From Candidatus Gastranaerophilales bacterium (GTDB lineage Bacteria > Cyanobacteriota > Vampirovibrionia > Gastranaerophilales > Gastranaerophilaceae): 64,000 nt of DNA. The notes beneath the pieces were generated by a model. It was not told where the DNA came from. It made no database searches and saw only the letters and a list, made by a program, of their open reading frames with translations. This document shows, in pieces, positions 9,028 to 17,599 of this stretch. The position numbers and the translations under genes were made by a program. The stretch covers positions 1 through 64,000 of the forward strand of contig CALVBU010000002.1 of NCBI GenBank assembly GCA_944325875.1, given 5' to 3'. Numbering within the stretch: position 1 is the first letter of the stretch; each line of letters opens with the position of its first letter.

Positions 9028-9863
9028 AAATTTTGAAACTTATATAATTCAACGGTATTTAACATTAATGATGTAATTGTCATAGGACCAACACCTCCAG
9101 GCACAGGAGAAATCGCTTCAACTTGTTTAGAAACATTTGCGAAATCCACATCGCCTCTAGTTTTCCCAAATTCATCCTTGAAGATTCCGACATCAACAAC
9201 AACCGCATCATTTCTTACCATATCATCTTTTATAAGATCTCTGCCTACTGCCGAAACTAAAATATCTGCAGTCTTGGTAATTTCTTTAAGATTTTTTGTA
9301 TGACTATGACATATCGTAACTGTAGCATTACTATTCAACATCATAGCAGAAAGCGGCTTACCTACGATATTAGAACGTCCAACTATTACCACATGCTTAC
9401 CTTCAACTGAAATACCATATTTGTCTAGCAAAAGGAATATTCCTTTTGGCGTACAAGGATACACATAAGGTATTTCTCCGGAAAGAAGCTTTCCTAGATT
9501 TTCAGGCGTAAAACCATCTACATCCTTTATAGGCGATATAGCATTAATAATTTTATATTTATTTATATGCTTTGGTAAAGGTAACTGAACAAGAATTGCA
9601 TTAACAGAAATATCTGAATTTAGTTCATTAATTTTTAATAACAATTCTTCCTCTGTTACACTATCAGGATATGTTAAAACCTCAGAAATTATTCCAAGCT
9701 TTTCTGCCGTTTTCTGTTTATTATTTACATATAACTTACTTGCAGGATTGTCACCGACCAAAATTACCACAAGTTTTGGCATAATAGAATAACCGTCTAA
9801 TTCAGACTTTAGTTTTTCTAATAACTCATCTCTTAACTTTTTCCCGTCAAGTATTAAAGCCAT
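9015..9863 (-). CDS. folD: bifunctional methylenetetrahydrofolate dehydrogenase / cyclohydrolase
   Basis: A 282-residue cytoplasmic enzyme interconverting 5,10-methylene-, methenyl- and 10-formyl-tetrahydrofolate. Seen: the YVNNKQKTAEKLGI substrate motif with its catalytic lysine (about 45-58), the QLPLPKHI segment, the nucleotide-binding VGRSNIVGKPLS motif (about 160), and the C-terminal PVPGGVGPMT signature. Length matches the family. It is the last gene of a minus-strand operon (rplI, MetE-like, CooC-like, folD), 8 bases after the CooC-like gene, with a good GGAGAG ribosome binding site. The neighbours fit one-carbon metabolism. Confidence 0.97.
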   Translation of the reverse strand: MALILDGKKLRDELLEKLKSELDGYSIMPKLVVILVGDNPASKLYVNNKQKTAEKLGIISEVLTYPDSVTEEELLLKINELNSDISVNAILVQLPLPKHINKYKIINAISPIKDVDGFTPENLGKLLSGEIPYVYPCTPKGIFLLLDKYGISVEGKHVVIVGRSNIVGKPLSAMMLNSNATVTICHSHTKNLKEITKTADILVSAVGRDLIKDDMVRNDAVVVDVGIFKDEFGKTRGDVDFANVSKQVEAISPVPGGVGPMTITSLMLNTVELYKFQNLKKL

Positions 9864-9871
9864 TTTCTCTC

Positions 9872-10624
9872 CTAATTTTTAACCTGAGGCAAATTTAATC
9901 TGAAATAAAATTGTTTAATTGCATCAACTACAACCTGAGAATCCTTTTCGATAGGATGTTTTTCCAATTCATTATCATAAGGAATTACACCCAAAACATC
10001 CAAGTCGTATTTTTTCAACATTTCATATACAGAATTAATATTATTATTCTGAACTTTATTGATTACAACTCCCAACTGATTTCCTGCAGCATACTTTGCA
10101 CTAAATTCTTCTATTCTTTTTGCAAGATGCGCAGACTCTTCTGATGGATTGGCGACAATTAAAGTTGCATCAATATTAGTATCTACAAGCTGATTAAGGT
10201 ATTTTAAATCAAATTCACAATCAAAAATTACGATATCATACCTATTAATAAGTTTTAATACTGCGTCATTAATTTGACCTGTGATAGGGCAACGGCAATC
10301 CTTAGAACCAACAAACCAAGAAACAATCAAATCTACATTATCAGCAATTTCAACTAATATATCTTCCATAGCCCATTCTATAAACTCTTGCTTTGACATA
10401 TTTTCAGGAATACCGGTTTTATATTCGTGCTTACCGCTTCTTATACCATAAATAGTATTTCTGACATCGAGTCCGAAACTATGTCCCAACTCACTTGCCA
10501 AATCATTATCAAACAGAAGTATGGATTTATCAGGAAACAACTCCTGAAAAATTTTCAAAAAAGCTTTTGTAATAGTAGTTTTTCCGCTTCCGCTTTTTCC
10601 TGTAATTGCAAGTTTAAAAGTCAA
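9872..10624 (-). CDS. CooC-like P-loop ATPase (nickel/CO dehydrogenase maturation type)
   Basis: A 250-residue SIMIBI-class ATPase of the MinD/ArsA/CooC group. The P-loop reads GKSGSGKTT (about residues 9-17), followed by an LLFDNDLASELG motif. A Cys-x-Cys pair (CRC in GSKDCRCPI, about residue 110) matches the dimer-bridging metal-binding motif of CooC, which helps insert nickel into carbon monoxide dehydrogenase. A Walker B-like VIFDCEFD and a C-terminal nucleotide motif (VVINKV) follow. Translation apparently starts at TTG two bases after the stop of the upstream gene, so the two are coupled. No CO dehydrogenase gene lies in the window, so its client is unknown. Confidence 0.75.
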   Translation of the reverse strand: MTFKLAITGKSGSGKTTITKAFLKIFQELFPDKSILLFDNDLASELGHSFGLDVRNTIYGIRSGKHEYKTGIPENMSKQEFIEWAMEDILVEIADNVDLIVSWFVGSKDCRCPITGQINDAVLKLINRYDIVIFDCEFDLKYLNQLVDTNIDATLIVANPSEESAHLAKRIEEFSAKYAAGNQLGVVINKVQNNNINSVYEMLKKYDLDVLGVIPYDNELEKHPIEKDSQVVVDAIKQFYFRLNLPQVKN

Positions 10625-10625
10625 A

Positions 10626-11693
10626 TCAATACCTCTTTTTCAAAATCTCTGATAAATCTCTAGTTAAGTTCATAGCTTTTTCTGCTAATTCTTCAGATAA
10701 CGAACCGGCCCCACAAGATGGAGTAACAATTGAATTATCGATAATCAATTTTTCATCAATCCCTTTATCTGTAAGAAACTTAATTGCTGAATTAAACTTT
10801 TCAATCAAAATATCCAAATCAGCATTTTCAAGAGCTTCTTTATCTAATGTAGGGACAACACCCCAAGCTATTTTACCACCTTTATTTAGAAAACGTTTTA
10901 CATCTTCTTTAAATAAGCTCAAATTCTGAGCAAAAGAATATGCATCTAAATTTATTATATCTACTCCACTTGAAATCGGAACAGACCAATCACATTTTCC
11001 ACAACAATGAATAGCACTTAATGCACCTGCGGATTTTATAACCTCTGACACTTCCGTAAACATTGATTTAACATCATCTTGAGATATTGTAACAAATGCA
11101 GAAGTCCCTAGTTGTGATATGGAGGGCTCATCAATAAAGATAATAGGAATAGTATCAGGATTTGCAGCCTTTATATTTTTTATCTGCCACAATGCCTTTA
11201 AACTCAATGTCTTTACAATGATTTCCCTTAGGGTTTCGTCATAGAAAGCACACTTTCCATCTTTATCCACAAGAGTAGTCGCAAGAGTAAAAGGACCGAC
11301 AATCTGACCTTTTGCAAATGCTGGTTTATACTTTTCAATTAATTTAATAAATTCAGGAAATGAAGATGAAAAATTTTCAGATACGGCATACTTATCAATC
11401 ACATCAGAATTAATATCAGATAAAGCTTCCTCATAATCCATAAAGAACTGCTCTAAATCTTCAAAAAATTCATTGTATTCAGTATCCAGATAATCTTTAC
11501 CAATAAAAAATGAAGGCATTTTCTCCAAAAATTGGATAATCATGTCTTCATTTTTATTAACTTTAGCAAGCTGCGGCCAAAAAGGAATATTTGAAAAACA
11601 ATCTTCCACAAGAGCCATAGCTTTATTAATATTGTTGTGCGGCAGAGAACCGATAGCAAGACAATTTAGTTTTAGTTTGCTCAAATCTCTCAT
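10626..11693 (-). CDS. MetE-C/UROD-superfamily zinc methyltransferase (core-MetE-like)
   Basis: A 355-residue TIM-barrel protein about the size of the catalytic half of cobalamin-independent methionine synthase. The N-terminal LAIGSLPHNN is typical of this superfamily. Zinc ligands are visible: His-x-Cys in AIHCCGKCDW (about residue 230) and a late Cys in TPSCGAGS (about 328), matching the metal site that activates thiol acceptors in MetE. The MetE N-terminal folate-binding half is missing, so a methylcorrinoid donor is more likely than methyl-folate. It sits between rplI (14 bases) and a CooC-like ATPase. Methionine synthesis or corrinoid methyl transfer are both possible. Confidence 0.7.
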   Translation of the reverse strand: MRDLSKLKLNCLAIGSLPHNNINKAMALVEDCFSNIPFWPQLAKVNKNEDMIIQFLEKMPSFFIGKDYLDTEYNEFFEDLEQFFMDYEEALSDINSDVIDKYAVSENFSSSFPEFIKLIEKYKPAFAKGQIVGPFTLATTLVDKDGKCAFYDETLREIIVKTLSLKALWQIKNIKAANPDTIPIIFIDEPSISQLGTSAFVTISQDDVKSMFTEVSEVIKSAGALSAIHCCGKCDWSVPISSGVDIINLDAYSFAQNLSLFKEDVKRFLNKGGKIAWGVVPTLDKEALENADLDILIEKFNSAIKFLTDKGIDEKLIIDNSIVTPSCGAGSLSEELAEKAMNLTRDLSEILKKRY

Positions 11694-11707
11694 CCGCTAT
11701 ACAATAC

Positions 11708-12202
11708 CTACGCTTCTTCTGATGTTTCTTCTTCGATAGCTTCTTTTACAACTTCAGATGCTGAAACTGAAACTTTTAATTCAGTTTTAACTTTAGAAGT
11801 CAATTTGATAAGCATTGTATATTCACCAATTTTGTTAATTGGAGCGTTAAGAGAAACATTTTTTCTATCAACTTCAATACCAGCTTGAGCTTGTAATTCT
11901 TCAGCCAATTTCTTAGTAGTAATAGTACCAAACAATTTGCCTGATTCACCAGCTTTAGCACTTAATTTTAATTCGCCGAATTTTTCGATTTTTTCAGCTA
12001 ATTCAAGAGCTTCTTTATGAAGTTTTTCTTGTTTAGCTTTAATTCTAGCTAAATTTTGTTCACGGTTTTGAAGAGCACCTTCAGTAGCTACTTCTGCAAC
12101 ATTTTGAGGCAACAAGAAGTTTCTTGCATAACCGTCTTTTACGTTAACCAAATCACCTGCTTCACCAAGGTTTTGGACGTCTTTTTTTAATATAACTTGC
12201 AT
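11708..12202 (-). CDS. rplI: 50S ribosomal protein L9
   Basis: A 164-residue large-subunit protein that binds 23S rRNA. The N-terminal signature (VILKKDVQNLGEAGDLVNVK...GYARNFLLP, split across residues 3-33) and the long connecting helix are clear. It is somewhat longer than the usual 147-150 residues because of an acidic C-terminal tail (EAIEEETSEEA). It is the first gene of the one-carbon operon; no rpsF or rpsR is nearby, unlike many bacteria. AAGGAG ribosome binding site, with a TATAAT about 55 bases upstream of the ATG. Confidence 0.97.
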   Translation of the reverse strand: MQVILKKDVQNLGEAGDLVNVKDGYARNFLLPQNVAEVATEGALQNREQNLARIKAKQEKLHKEALELAEKIEKFGELKLSAKAGESGKLFGTITTKKLAEELQAQAGIEVDRKNVSLNAPINKIGEYTMLIKLTSKVKTELKVSVSASEVVKEAIEEETSEEA

Positions 12203-12352
12203 GTTAAAATTCTCCTTTTTCTATTTATATTTCCACATGTAGCACAATATTATAATAAACATGCCTGTTTGTCGATAGATTTTTAACAAAAGTTACAAAG
12301 ATTTATCCACCCCGACTATAAACAAAGATATTTTTTATGGTAAACTAAGTTT

Positions 12353-14194
12353 ATGAAAAAAGCGGGTTATGTGGTATTAATAATACTTTTTGCAGGGATT
12401 TTAGCAAAATCCTGTCTATATGTTGACAAACCGCAACAAGCGACCAAAATAACCCCACCTCACTCTATAACAGAAGATATTACTTATCCTGACAGACAAA
12501 AAAATGTCACTATTAACGGAATTGACTATCTTCAATCACAAGCTCCGATAGGTAAATTTGGGGGTACTTTGGTTGCTTCGACAATAGGTGAGGGCCCAAA
12601 GACCTTTAATCCATTTAATTCAAAAGATAATATATCATCTTTGCTATCTGAAATAATGTATGATGGTCTATTATCCACTGATGCAATTACAGGACAACCA
12701 ATTCCGAAGTTAGCTAAAGATTTTACAGTTGATGGAGATACTTATTTAATCCACTTGCGTAAAGGTATTAAATGGTCAGATGGCAAACCAATCACAGCTG
12801 ATGATGTCGTATTTACTTGGCAGAATATTATTTTCGACGGATACGGAAACACATCAATTAGAGATTCTATCATCGTAGATGGAAAACTCCCAACTGTAAG
12901 AAAAATTGATGATTATACAGTTGAATTCAAAACCCCAAAACCTTTTGCACCTTTTATAAGAATGCTATCAAGTCCTATTGCCCCAAAACACGTTTTTGAA
13001 CCTGCGGTAAGAAAGGGGAAACCTTATTTTGATACATTCCTTTCTACAAACGCTAACCCAAAAACATTCGTAACATCGGGAGCATTCAGACTTAAGGAAT
13101 ACGTTCCAGCTCAAAGAGTAGTATTTGAACGAAATCCTAATTATTACATAATAAATAAAAATGATCAAAAGCTTCCATACCTTGATAAACTCGTATATTT
13201 AATTGTCGGAGACGTAAATAACGAAGTATTAAAATTTGAAGGAGGCGAGCTTGATACCATAGGTCTACAGGGTGCAAATGTTGCAAGATTTAAGGAACTT
13301 GAAAAGCATTCCGATTTTAAAATTTATAACCTAGGACCTGATACAGGGACAATGTTTATTACATTCAACTTAAACAATAGAAAAGATGAAAAAGGAAATT
13401 ATCACGTAGACCCTAAAAAACAAAGATGGTTTCAAGATAAAAATTTCAGACAAGCTGTTGATTATGCAATAGACAGAAAGAATATGGTACTAAATATTGC
13501 AAACGGACTTGGAGCGCCTTTATATACTGCAGAAAGCCTTAATTCTATATTTTTAAACAAAGACCTTCCTGCTTACGAAAGAGATCTTGAAAAAGCGAAA
13601 GAGCTCCTAAAGGCCTCAGGTTACACTTGGAGCAAGAAAGGCCATTTACTCGACAAATACGGAAATCATGTAGAATTTGATTTATACACAAACGCTGGTA
13701 ACACTGAACGTGAAGCGATTGGAGTTATGGTAAAACAGGATTTGGAAGACTTAGGAATGAAAGTTAATTTCAAACCTATCGAATTCAACTCCCTTGTAAA
13801 CAAGCTTGTGAATACTCTTGATTGGGATATGGTAATAATGGGTCTTACAGGTTCTCCACTCGAACCTAATGGAGGCAAAAATGTTTGGATGTCAAACGGA
13901 ACCTTGCATATGTTCAATCAAAGACCTGCAGATTATACAAAAGATGACAGATACCCTTGGGAAAAGGAAATAGATTACCTATATACTCAAGGAGCACTTG
14001 CCACAGACTTTGAAAATCGTAAAAAGTTCTATGACAAATATCAGGAAATTGCCTATAATGAAAAACCTTTTGTATACATATATTCACCGCTTAGGATTTC
14101 AGCAATCAGAAATAAATTTAAAAATGTATATCCGACATCACTTGGCGGAATAACTTATAACATAGAAGAAATTTACGTTGAGGATGAAAAGTAA
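12353..14194 (+). CDS. ABC transporter substrate-binding protein, peptide/nickel type (SBP_bac_5)
   Basis: A 613-residue extracytoplasmic binding protein of an oligopeptide-type importer. Residues 1-22 are a signal sequence with a loose lipobox (LAKSC), so it is probably a lipoprotein. The family signature is present around residues 125-160 (YLIHLRKGIKWSDGKPITADDVVF). A long insertion after FITFNLNN (about 345-360) is common in cyanobacterial and thermophile members. The downstream permease gene overlaps its stop by one base. No Shine-Dalgarno is seen; TAAACT ends six bases before the ATG, compatible with a leaderless message. The ligand cannot be read from sequence. Confidence 0.92.
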   Translation: MKKAGYVVLIILFAGILAKSCLYVDKPQQATKITPPHSITEDITYPDRQKNVTINGIDYLQSQAPIGKFGGTLVASTIGEGPKTFNPFNSKDNISSLLSEIMYDGLLSTDAITGQPIPKLAKDFTVDGDTYLIHLRKGIKWSDGKPITADDVVFTWQNIIFDGYGNTSIRDSIIVDGKLPTVRKIDDYTVEFKTPKPFAPFIRMLSSPIAPKHVFEPAVRKGKPYFDTFLSTNANPKTFVTSGAFRLKEYVPAQRVVFERNPNYYIINKNDQKLPYLDKLVYLIVGDVNNEVLKFEGGELDTIGLQGANVARFKELEKHSDFKIYNLGPDTGTMFITFNLNNRKDEKGNYHVDPKKQRWFQDKNFRQAVDYAIDRKNMVLNIANGLGAPLYTAESLNSIFLNKDLPAYERDLEKAKELLKASGYTWSKKGHLLDKYGNHVEFDLYTNAGNTEREAIGVMVKQDLEDLGMKVNFKPIEFNSLVNKLVNTLDWDMVIMGLTGSPLEPNGGKNVWMSNGTLHMFNQRPADYTKDDRYPWEKEIDYLYTQGALATDFENRKKFYDKYQEIAYNEKPFVYIYSPLRISAIRNKFKNVYPTSLGGITYNIEEIYVEDEK

Positions 14195-15165
14195 TGCAGA
14201 TATTTATATATATTTTAAAAAGAATACTTCAATCAATACCGCTATTAATAATCGTATCAATATTAAGCTTTTTCATAATACGATTAAGTCCTGTAGATCC
14301 TTTGGCAGAATTAAGACTTAATCCATCGGTTTCCCAAGAGACTTTGCAAAAAGAAACTCAAAGACTTGGGCTAGACAAACCGATTATCGTCCAATACGGC
14401 AAATGGGCAAAATCTTTTGTAAAAGGAGACTTAGGAATAACTTCAAACGGAGAAAAAGTTTCTGCTAAATTAAAAGAGAGAATTCCAAATACACTTCTTT
14501 TAACAACTATTGTAATTTTCCTCACATGGATTGTAGGAATTCCTCTTGGGGTAGCTGCTGCTCTCAATTGGAAAACCCCATTTGACAGAATTTTAACGGT
14601 ACTTACAAGTATCGGCATGGCAATACCTTCATTTTTCTTTGCTGTATTATTACTTATTTTTGCGGTCAAAACAGGTTGGTTCCCAATCGGAGGACTTACG
14701 AGTTCTGACTTTTTAGAGATGAATTTTCCTCAACAGGTATGGGATATCACACACCACTTAATTTTACCTGTAACAGTTTTATTTACACTTTCTCTTGCCG
14801 GATTACAAAGGCAAATGAGAGCGAATTTGCTTGATGTGCTTGATAGCGATTATGTTAAATTTGCAAGAGCAAAAGGGTTAAATGAGTTTGACGTAGTCTA
14901 TAAACACGCTTTAAGAAACGCCATTAATCCGATGATAACACTCCTCGGCTTTGAATTTGCAGGGTTATTGAGCGGGGCTGCTCTAACTGAATATGTATTC
15001 CAATACCCCGGACTTGGCAGATTAATTTTGGAAGCCGTCCTAAAATCTGATATAAATTTAGTTATGGCATCATTAATGATGGGAGCAATAATGCTTATCT
15101 TAGGTAACCTTATTGCTGATATTCTGCTCATTATTACTGATCCAAGGATTAGGGTGAAGGCATGA
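14194..15165 (+). CDS. ABC transporter permease, DppB/OppB family
   Basis: A 323-residue inner-membrane permease with six predicted spans. The N-terminal FIIRLSPVDPLAELRLNPS and the RLGLDKPIIVQYGKW region are typical of the DppB family; the EAA loop (RAKGLNEFDVVYKHALRNAINPMIT) lies near residues 225-250. Its ATG overlaps the stop of the binding-protein gene (TAATG), and its end overlaps the next permease by four bases, so all three are translationally coupled. It forms the channel with the following gene. Confidence 0.95.
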   Translation: MQIFIYILKRILQSIPLLIIVSILSFFIIRLSPVDPLAELRLNPSVSQETLQKETQRLGLDKPIIVQYGKWAKSFVKGDLGITSNGEKVSAKLKERIPNTLLLTTIVIFLTWIVGIPLGVAAALNWKTPFDRILTVLTSIGMAIPSFFFAVLLLIFAVKTGWFPIGGLTSSDFLEMNFPQQVWDITHHLILPVTVLFTLSLAGLQRQMRANLLDVLDSDYVKFARAKGLNEFDVVYKHALRNAINPMITLLGFEFAGLLSGAALTEYVFQYPGLGRLILEAVLKSDINLVMASLMMGAIMLILGNLIADILLIITDPRIRVKA

Positions 15166-16229
15166 TTAGAGAAGTTTTTAAACAATTAATGAAAGATAAA
15201 TTTGCTAAAATTGCTCTTGTCGTTCTCGGGACAATTTATCTTGCGCTATTTTTAGCTGATTTCATTGCTCCTTACACTAAAGATTTTTCTGACAGGACAA
15301 TGGCTTACGTTCCGCCATCAAAAATTTTTATAATCAATGAGCACGGAAAACTTTCAAAACCATATACATACAATTACGTAAGGAACTTTGATTCAGAAAA
15401 CTTGCGAATAACCTACGACTTAGACAGAAGCCAAAAACATTTTATCAAATTCTTTTCAAAAGGTCAGCCATACAAATTTTTAGGCTTAATACCAATGCAA
15501 AGACACCTCATCACAACCGACAGAGATGGAAGATTATTTCTTCTCGGAGCTGATATTAACGGCCGTGATGTATTTTCAAGACTTCTCTTTGGCGGAAGAA
15601 TTTCTATGACAATAGGTTTTTTGGCTCTATTTGTCCTATTCCCGATTGGACTTTTATACGGAGGAATTGCGGGTTATTTTGGAGGCATTGTCGATACTCT
15701 TATGATGCGTTTTGCAGAAGCCGTTATGTCTATTCCAAGTTTCTATTTATTAATTATCCTAGCCTCAATTCTCCCATCTGGAATGACAAGTGTACAAAGA
15801 TTTATGCTAATTGTAATTATCCTAGCACTGATCGGTTGGGCAGGTTTTGCAAGAGTTGTAAGAGGAATGGTTTTATCAGTGAAAAATCAGGAGTTTGTTC
15901 AAGCTGCAAAATCAATCGGAGCATCACGTCTTAGAATTATTGTAAAACATATTCTGCCTCAGACTGCAAGTTTTGTAATTGTTGCAATGACTTTATCTGT
16001 ACCATCATATATTCTCTCAGAATCAGGGCTAAGCTTCTTAGGACTAGGAATTCAACAACCCGATGCAAGCTGGGGAAATATGCTCAAAGAAGCTCAAGAA
16101 TATACTAACATCATCTACCGTCCTTGGCTTTTAACCCCTGGATTTTTAATTTTTATTGCGGTCTTGGCGTTTAACCTTATTGGTGATACAATAAGAGATG
16201 TTTTAGATCCGAAAAGTAAGGTAAGATGA
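15162..16229 (+). CDS. ABC transporter permease, DppC/OppC family
   Basis: A 355-residue inner-membrane permease, the partner of the DppB-type protein. After the first span there is a large periplasmic insertion (about residues 40-120) before the LLGADINGRDVFSRLLFGGR motif, longer than in E. coli DppC and similar to the YejE-like subgroup. The EAA loop (AKSIGASRLRIIVKHILPQT) lies near 245-270. The start overlaps the upstream stop (ATGA), as does its own stop with the MgtC gene. No ATPase subunit gene follows, so the transporter must borrow DppD/F-type ATPases encoded elsewhere. Confidence 0.94.
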   Translation: MIREVFKQLMKDKFAKIALVVLGTIYLALFLADFIAPYTKDFSDRTMAYVPPSKIFIINEHGKLSKPYTYNYVRNFDSENLRITYDLDRSQKHFIKFFSKGQPYKFLGLIPMQRHLITTDRDGRLFLLGADINGRDVFSRLLFGGRISMTIGFLALFVLFPIGLLYGGIAGYFGGIVDTLMMRFAEAVMSIPSFYLLIILASILPSGMTSVQRFMLIVIILALIGWAGFARVVRGMVLSVKNQEFVQAAKSIGASRLRIIVKHILPQTASFVIVAMTLSVPSYILSESGLSFLGLGIQQPDASWGNMLKEAQEYTNIIYRPWLLTPGFLIFIAVLAFNLIGDTIRDVLDPKSKVR

Positions 16230-16975
16230 TGGAGAATTTTTTTAACCACCCTATAGTGCAAACGGAAATAACAGTTACGCTTCGTTTGCTTTGCGCGGTT
16301 TTATTGAGTTTTGCAATAGGTCTTGAACGTGAAATGACCAACAAATATGCAGGATTAAGGACAAATATTCTTGTATGTGTCGGAGCTTGCGTATTTACAT
16401 TGCTCTCAATCTACGGTTTCCCTACTTTTGCTATGGGAGATAACGTATCTGTAGATAATGCTACCGGAATTCGTGATACAGCTCGTGTTGCAGCTCAAGT
16501 TGTTACCGGTATCGGTTTCATAGGTGGTGGCGCTGTGCTAAGACACGGAGCTACAATTTTTGGGCTTACAACAGCTGCTACTCTTTGGATGGCTGCCTCT
16601 ATCGGTATGGCTTGCGGAACAGGGATGTACGGGCTTGCGGTAACAGCTACAATACTTACAATTATTGTACTTGTTTCTATTAGATTGTTTGAACGTAATG
16701 TTCTTACAACAAGTACAAAAAATATGAAAAAACTTTCAATCAATATTAGTTGTAAAAATGAAGCCTCAAATCAAATTTATGATTTTATTGTAGAAAAATA
16801 CCCACAACTTAGAGAAATAACAAGAAAACAAAGTAAACAAAACAACGAAATTACCAAAATAAATGTAATAATTGATATTCATTCAAAAAAACCAATTCAA
16901 AATACATACAAAGACTTTCAAAAAGTCGATGGCATAGAATCAATATCAATCCAAGAATGCAAAGAAATTGTATAA
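16226..16975 (+). CDS. MgtC/SapB family membrane protein
   Basis: A 249-residue protein with four to five N-terminal membrane spans carrying the family signatures IGLEREMTNKYAGLRTNILV (about 30-50) and GIGFIGGGAVLRHG (about 93-106), followed by a soluble ACT-like C-terminal domain (about 168-249). MgtC proteins affect magnesium homeostasis and F-type ATP synthase activity in other bacteria. The start at 16226 overlaps the permease stop (ATGATG); a second ATG directly follows, so the first residue is uncertain. It ends at a 17-bp bidirectional terminator. Its link to a peptide importer operon is unexplained. Confidence 0.92.
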   Translation: MMENFFNHPIVQTEITVTLRLLCAVLLSFAIGLEREMTNKYAGLRTNILVCVGACVFTLLSIYGFPTFAMGDNVSVDNATGIRDTARVAAQVVTGIGFIGGGAVLRHGATIFGLTTAATLWMAASIGMACGTGMYGLAVTATILTIIVLVSIRLFERNVLTTSTKNMKKLSINISCKNEASNQIYDFIVEKYPQLREITRKQSKQNNEITKINVIIDIHSKKPIQNTYKDFQKVDGIESISIQECKEIV

Positions 16976-17014
16976 ACTAAAAAGGCTGGAATAGTTTTCC
17001 AGCCTTTTTAGTTT
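16974..17014. terminator. strong bidirectional intrinsic terminator
   Basis: A perfect 17-bp stem (16974-16990 with 16998-17014) with GC core GGCTGGA and flanking A and T runs. It separates the ABC/MgtC operon from the convergent small gene at 17034-17318. Confidence 0.93.
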
Positions 17015-17033
17015 ATAATCTATACACAAAACT

Positions 17034-17318
17034 TTAATCTAAATCATTTGTGAATTTTAGATCGTCTGGGTTTGTTGAACCACTATATTCAACAAACTTA
17101 CCTGCAGGCTCGATAGGCTGTTTGTCTTCATAACCATAAGTATGTTCAACTTGCCATCCTTTCATCGCGTTATTATCACTTTGCTTAATATCCATATTCT
17201 TCCAGTCAAATATACCTTGGATTACTGCTCTTGCAGCATTTTGAAGCCCTTGGTCTTTATTTGCTGCTCCGCTCTGAACTTTAGGCTGGTTATTTGGACC
17301 ATTTATACCATCAACCAT
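17034..17318 (-). CDS. small hydrophilic protein, unknown function
   Basis: A 94-residue soluble protein with a strong AAAGGAG ribosome binding site. It has no signal peptide, membrane span or cysteine. The N-terminus (GINGPNNQPKVQ) is Asn/Gly-rich and probably disordered; the middle has one helix (about 25-45); the C-terminus is acidic with Pro and Gly. I do not recognise it. It stands alone, convergent with the MgtC operon and divergent from the long coiled-coil gene at 17600. About 280 bases of AT-rich DNA with no clear promoter match follow to that gene. Confidence 0.7.
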   Translation of the reverse strand: MVDGINGPNNQPKVQSGAANKDQGLQNAARAVIQGIFDWKNMDIKQSDNNAMKGWQVEHTYGYEDKQPIEPAGKFVEYSGSTNPDDLKFTNDLD

Positions 17319-17599
17319 AATAAATCTCCTTTCTTGATGCTTTATACTTTTTGAAAAAAATATCTCTTATATTTATTAAGCCATTTTTCTTAAAAAAATT
17401 GCATAGTAAAAATTTTAAAATATATGACAGTTGGCTATAACACTGATTATATAAAGATTACAATTACTTAACAGTCCTTAATAAAAAAATAATTTGTAAC
17501 GATATTTTAACAATCAATAAAAGAATACTAAAGATTTGCATTAATCTTGCCGTAAAACAAATTACAAGTTACGTTAAATTGAAAGGACTGCACAAACTT

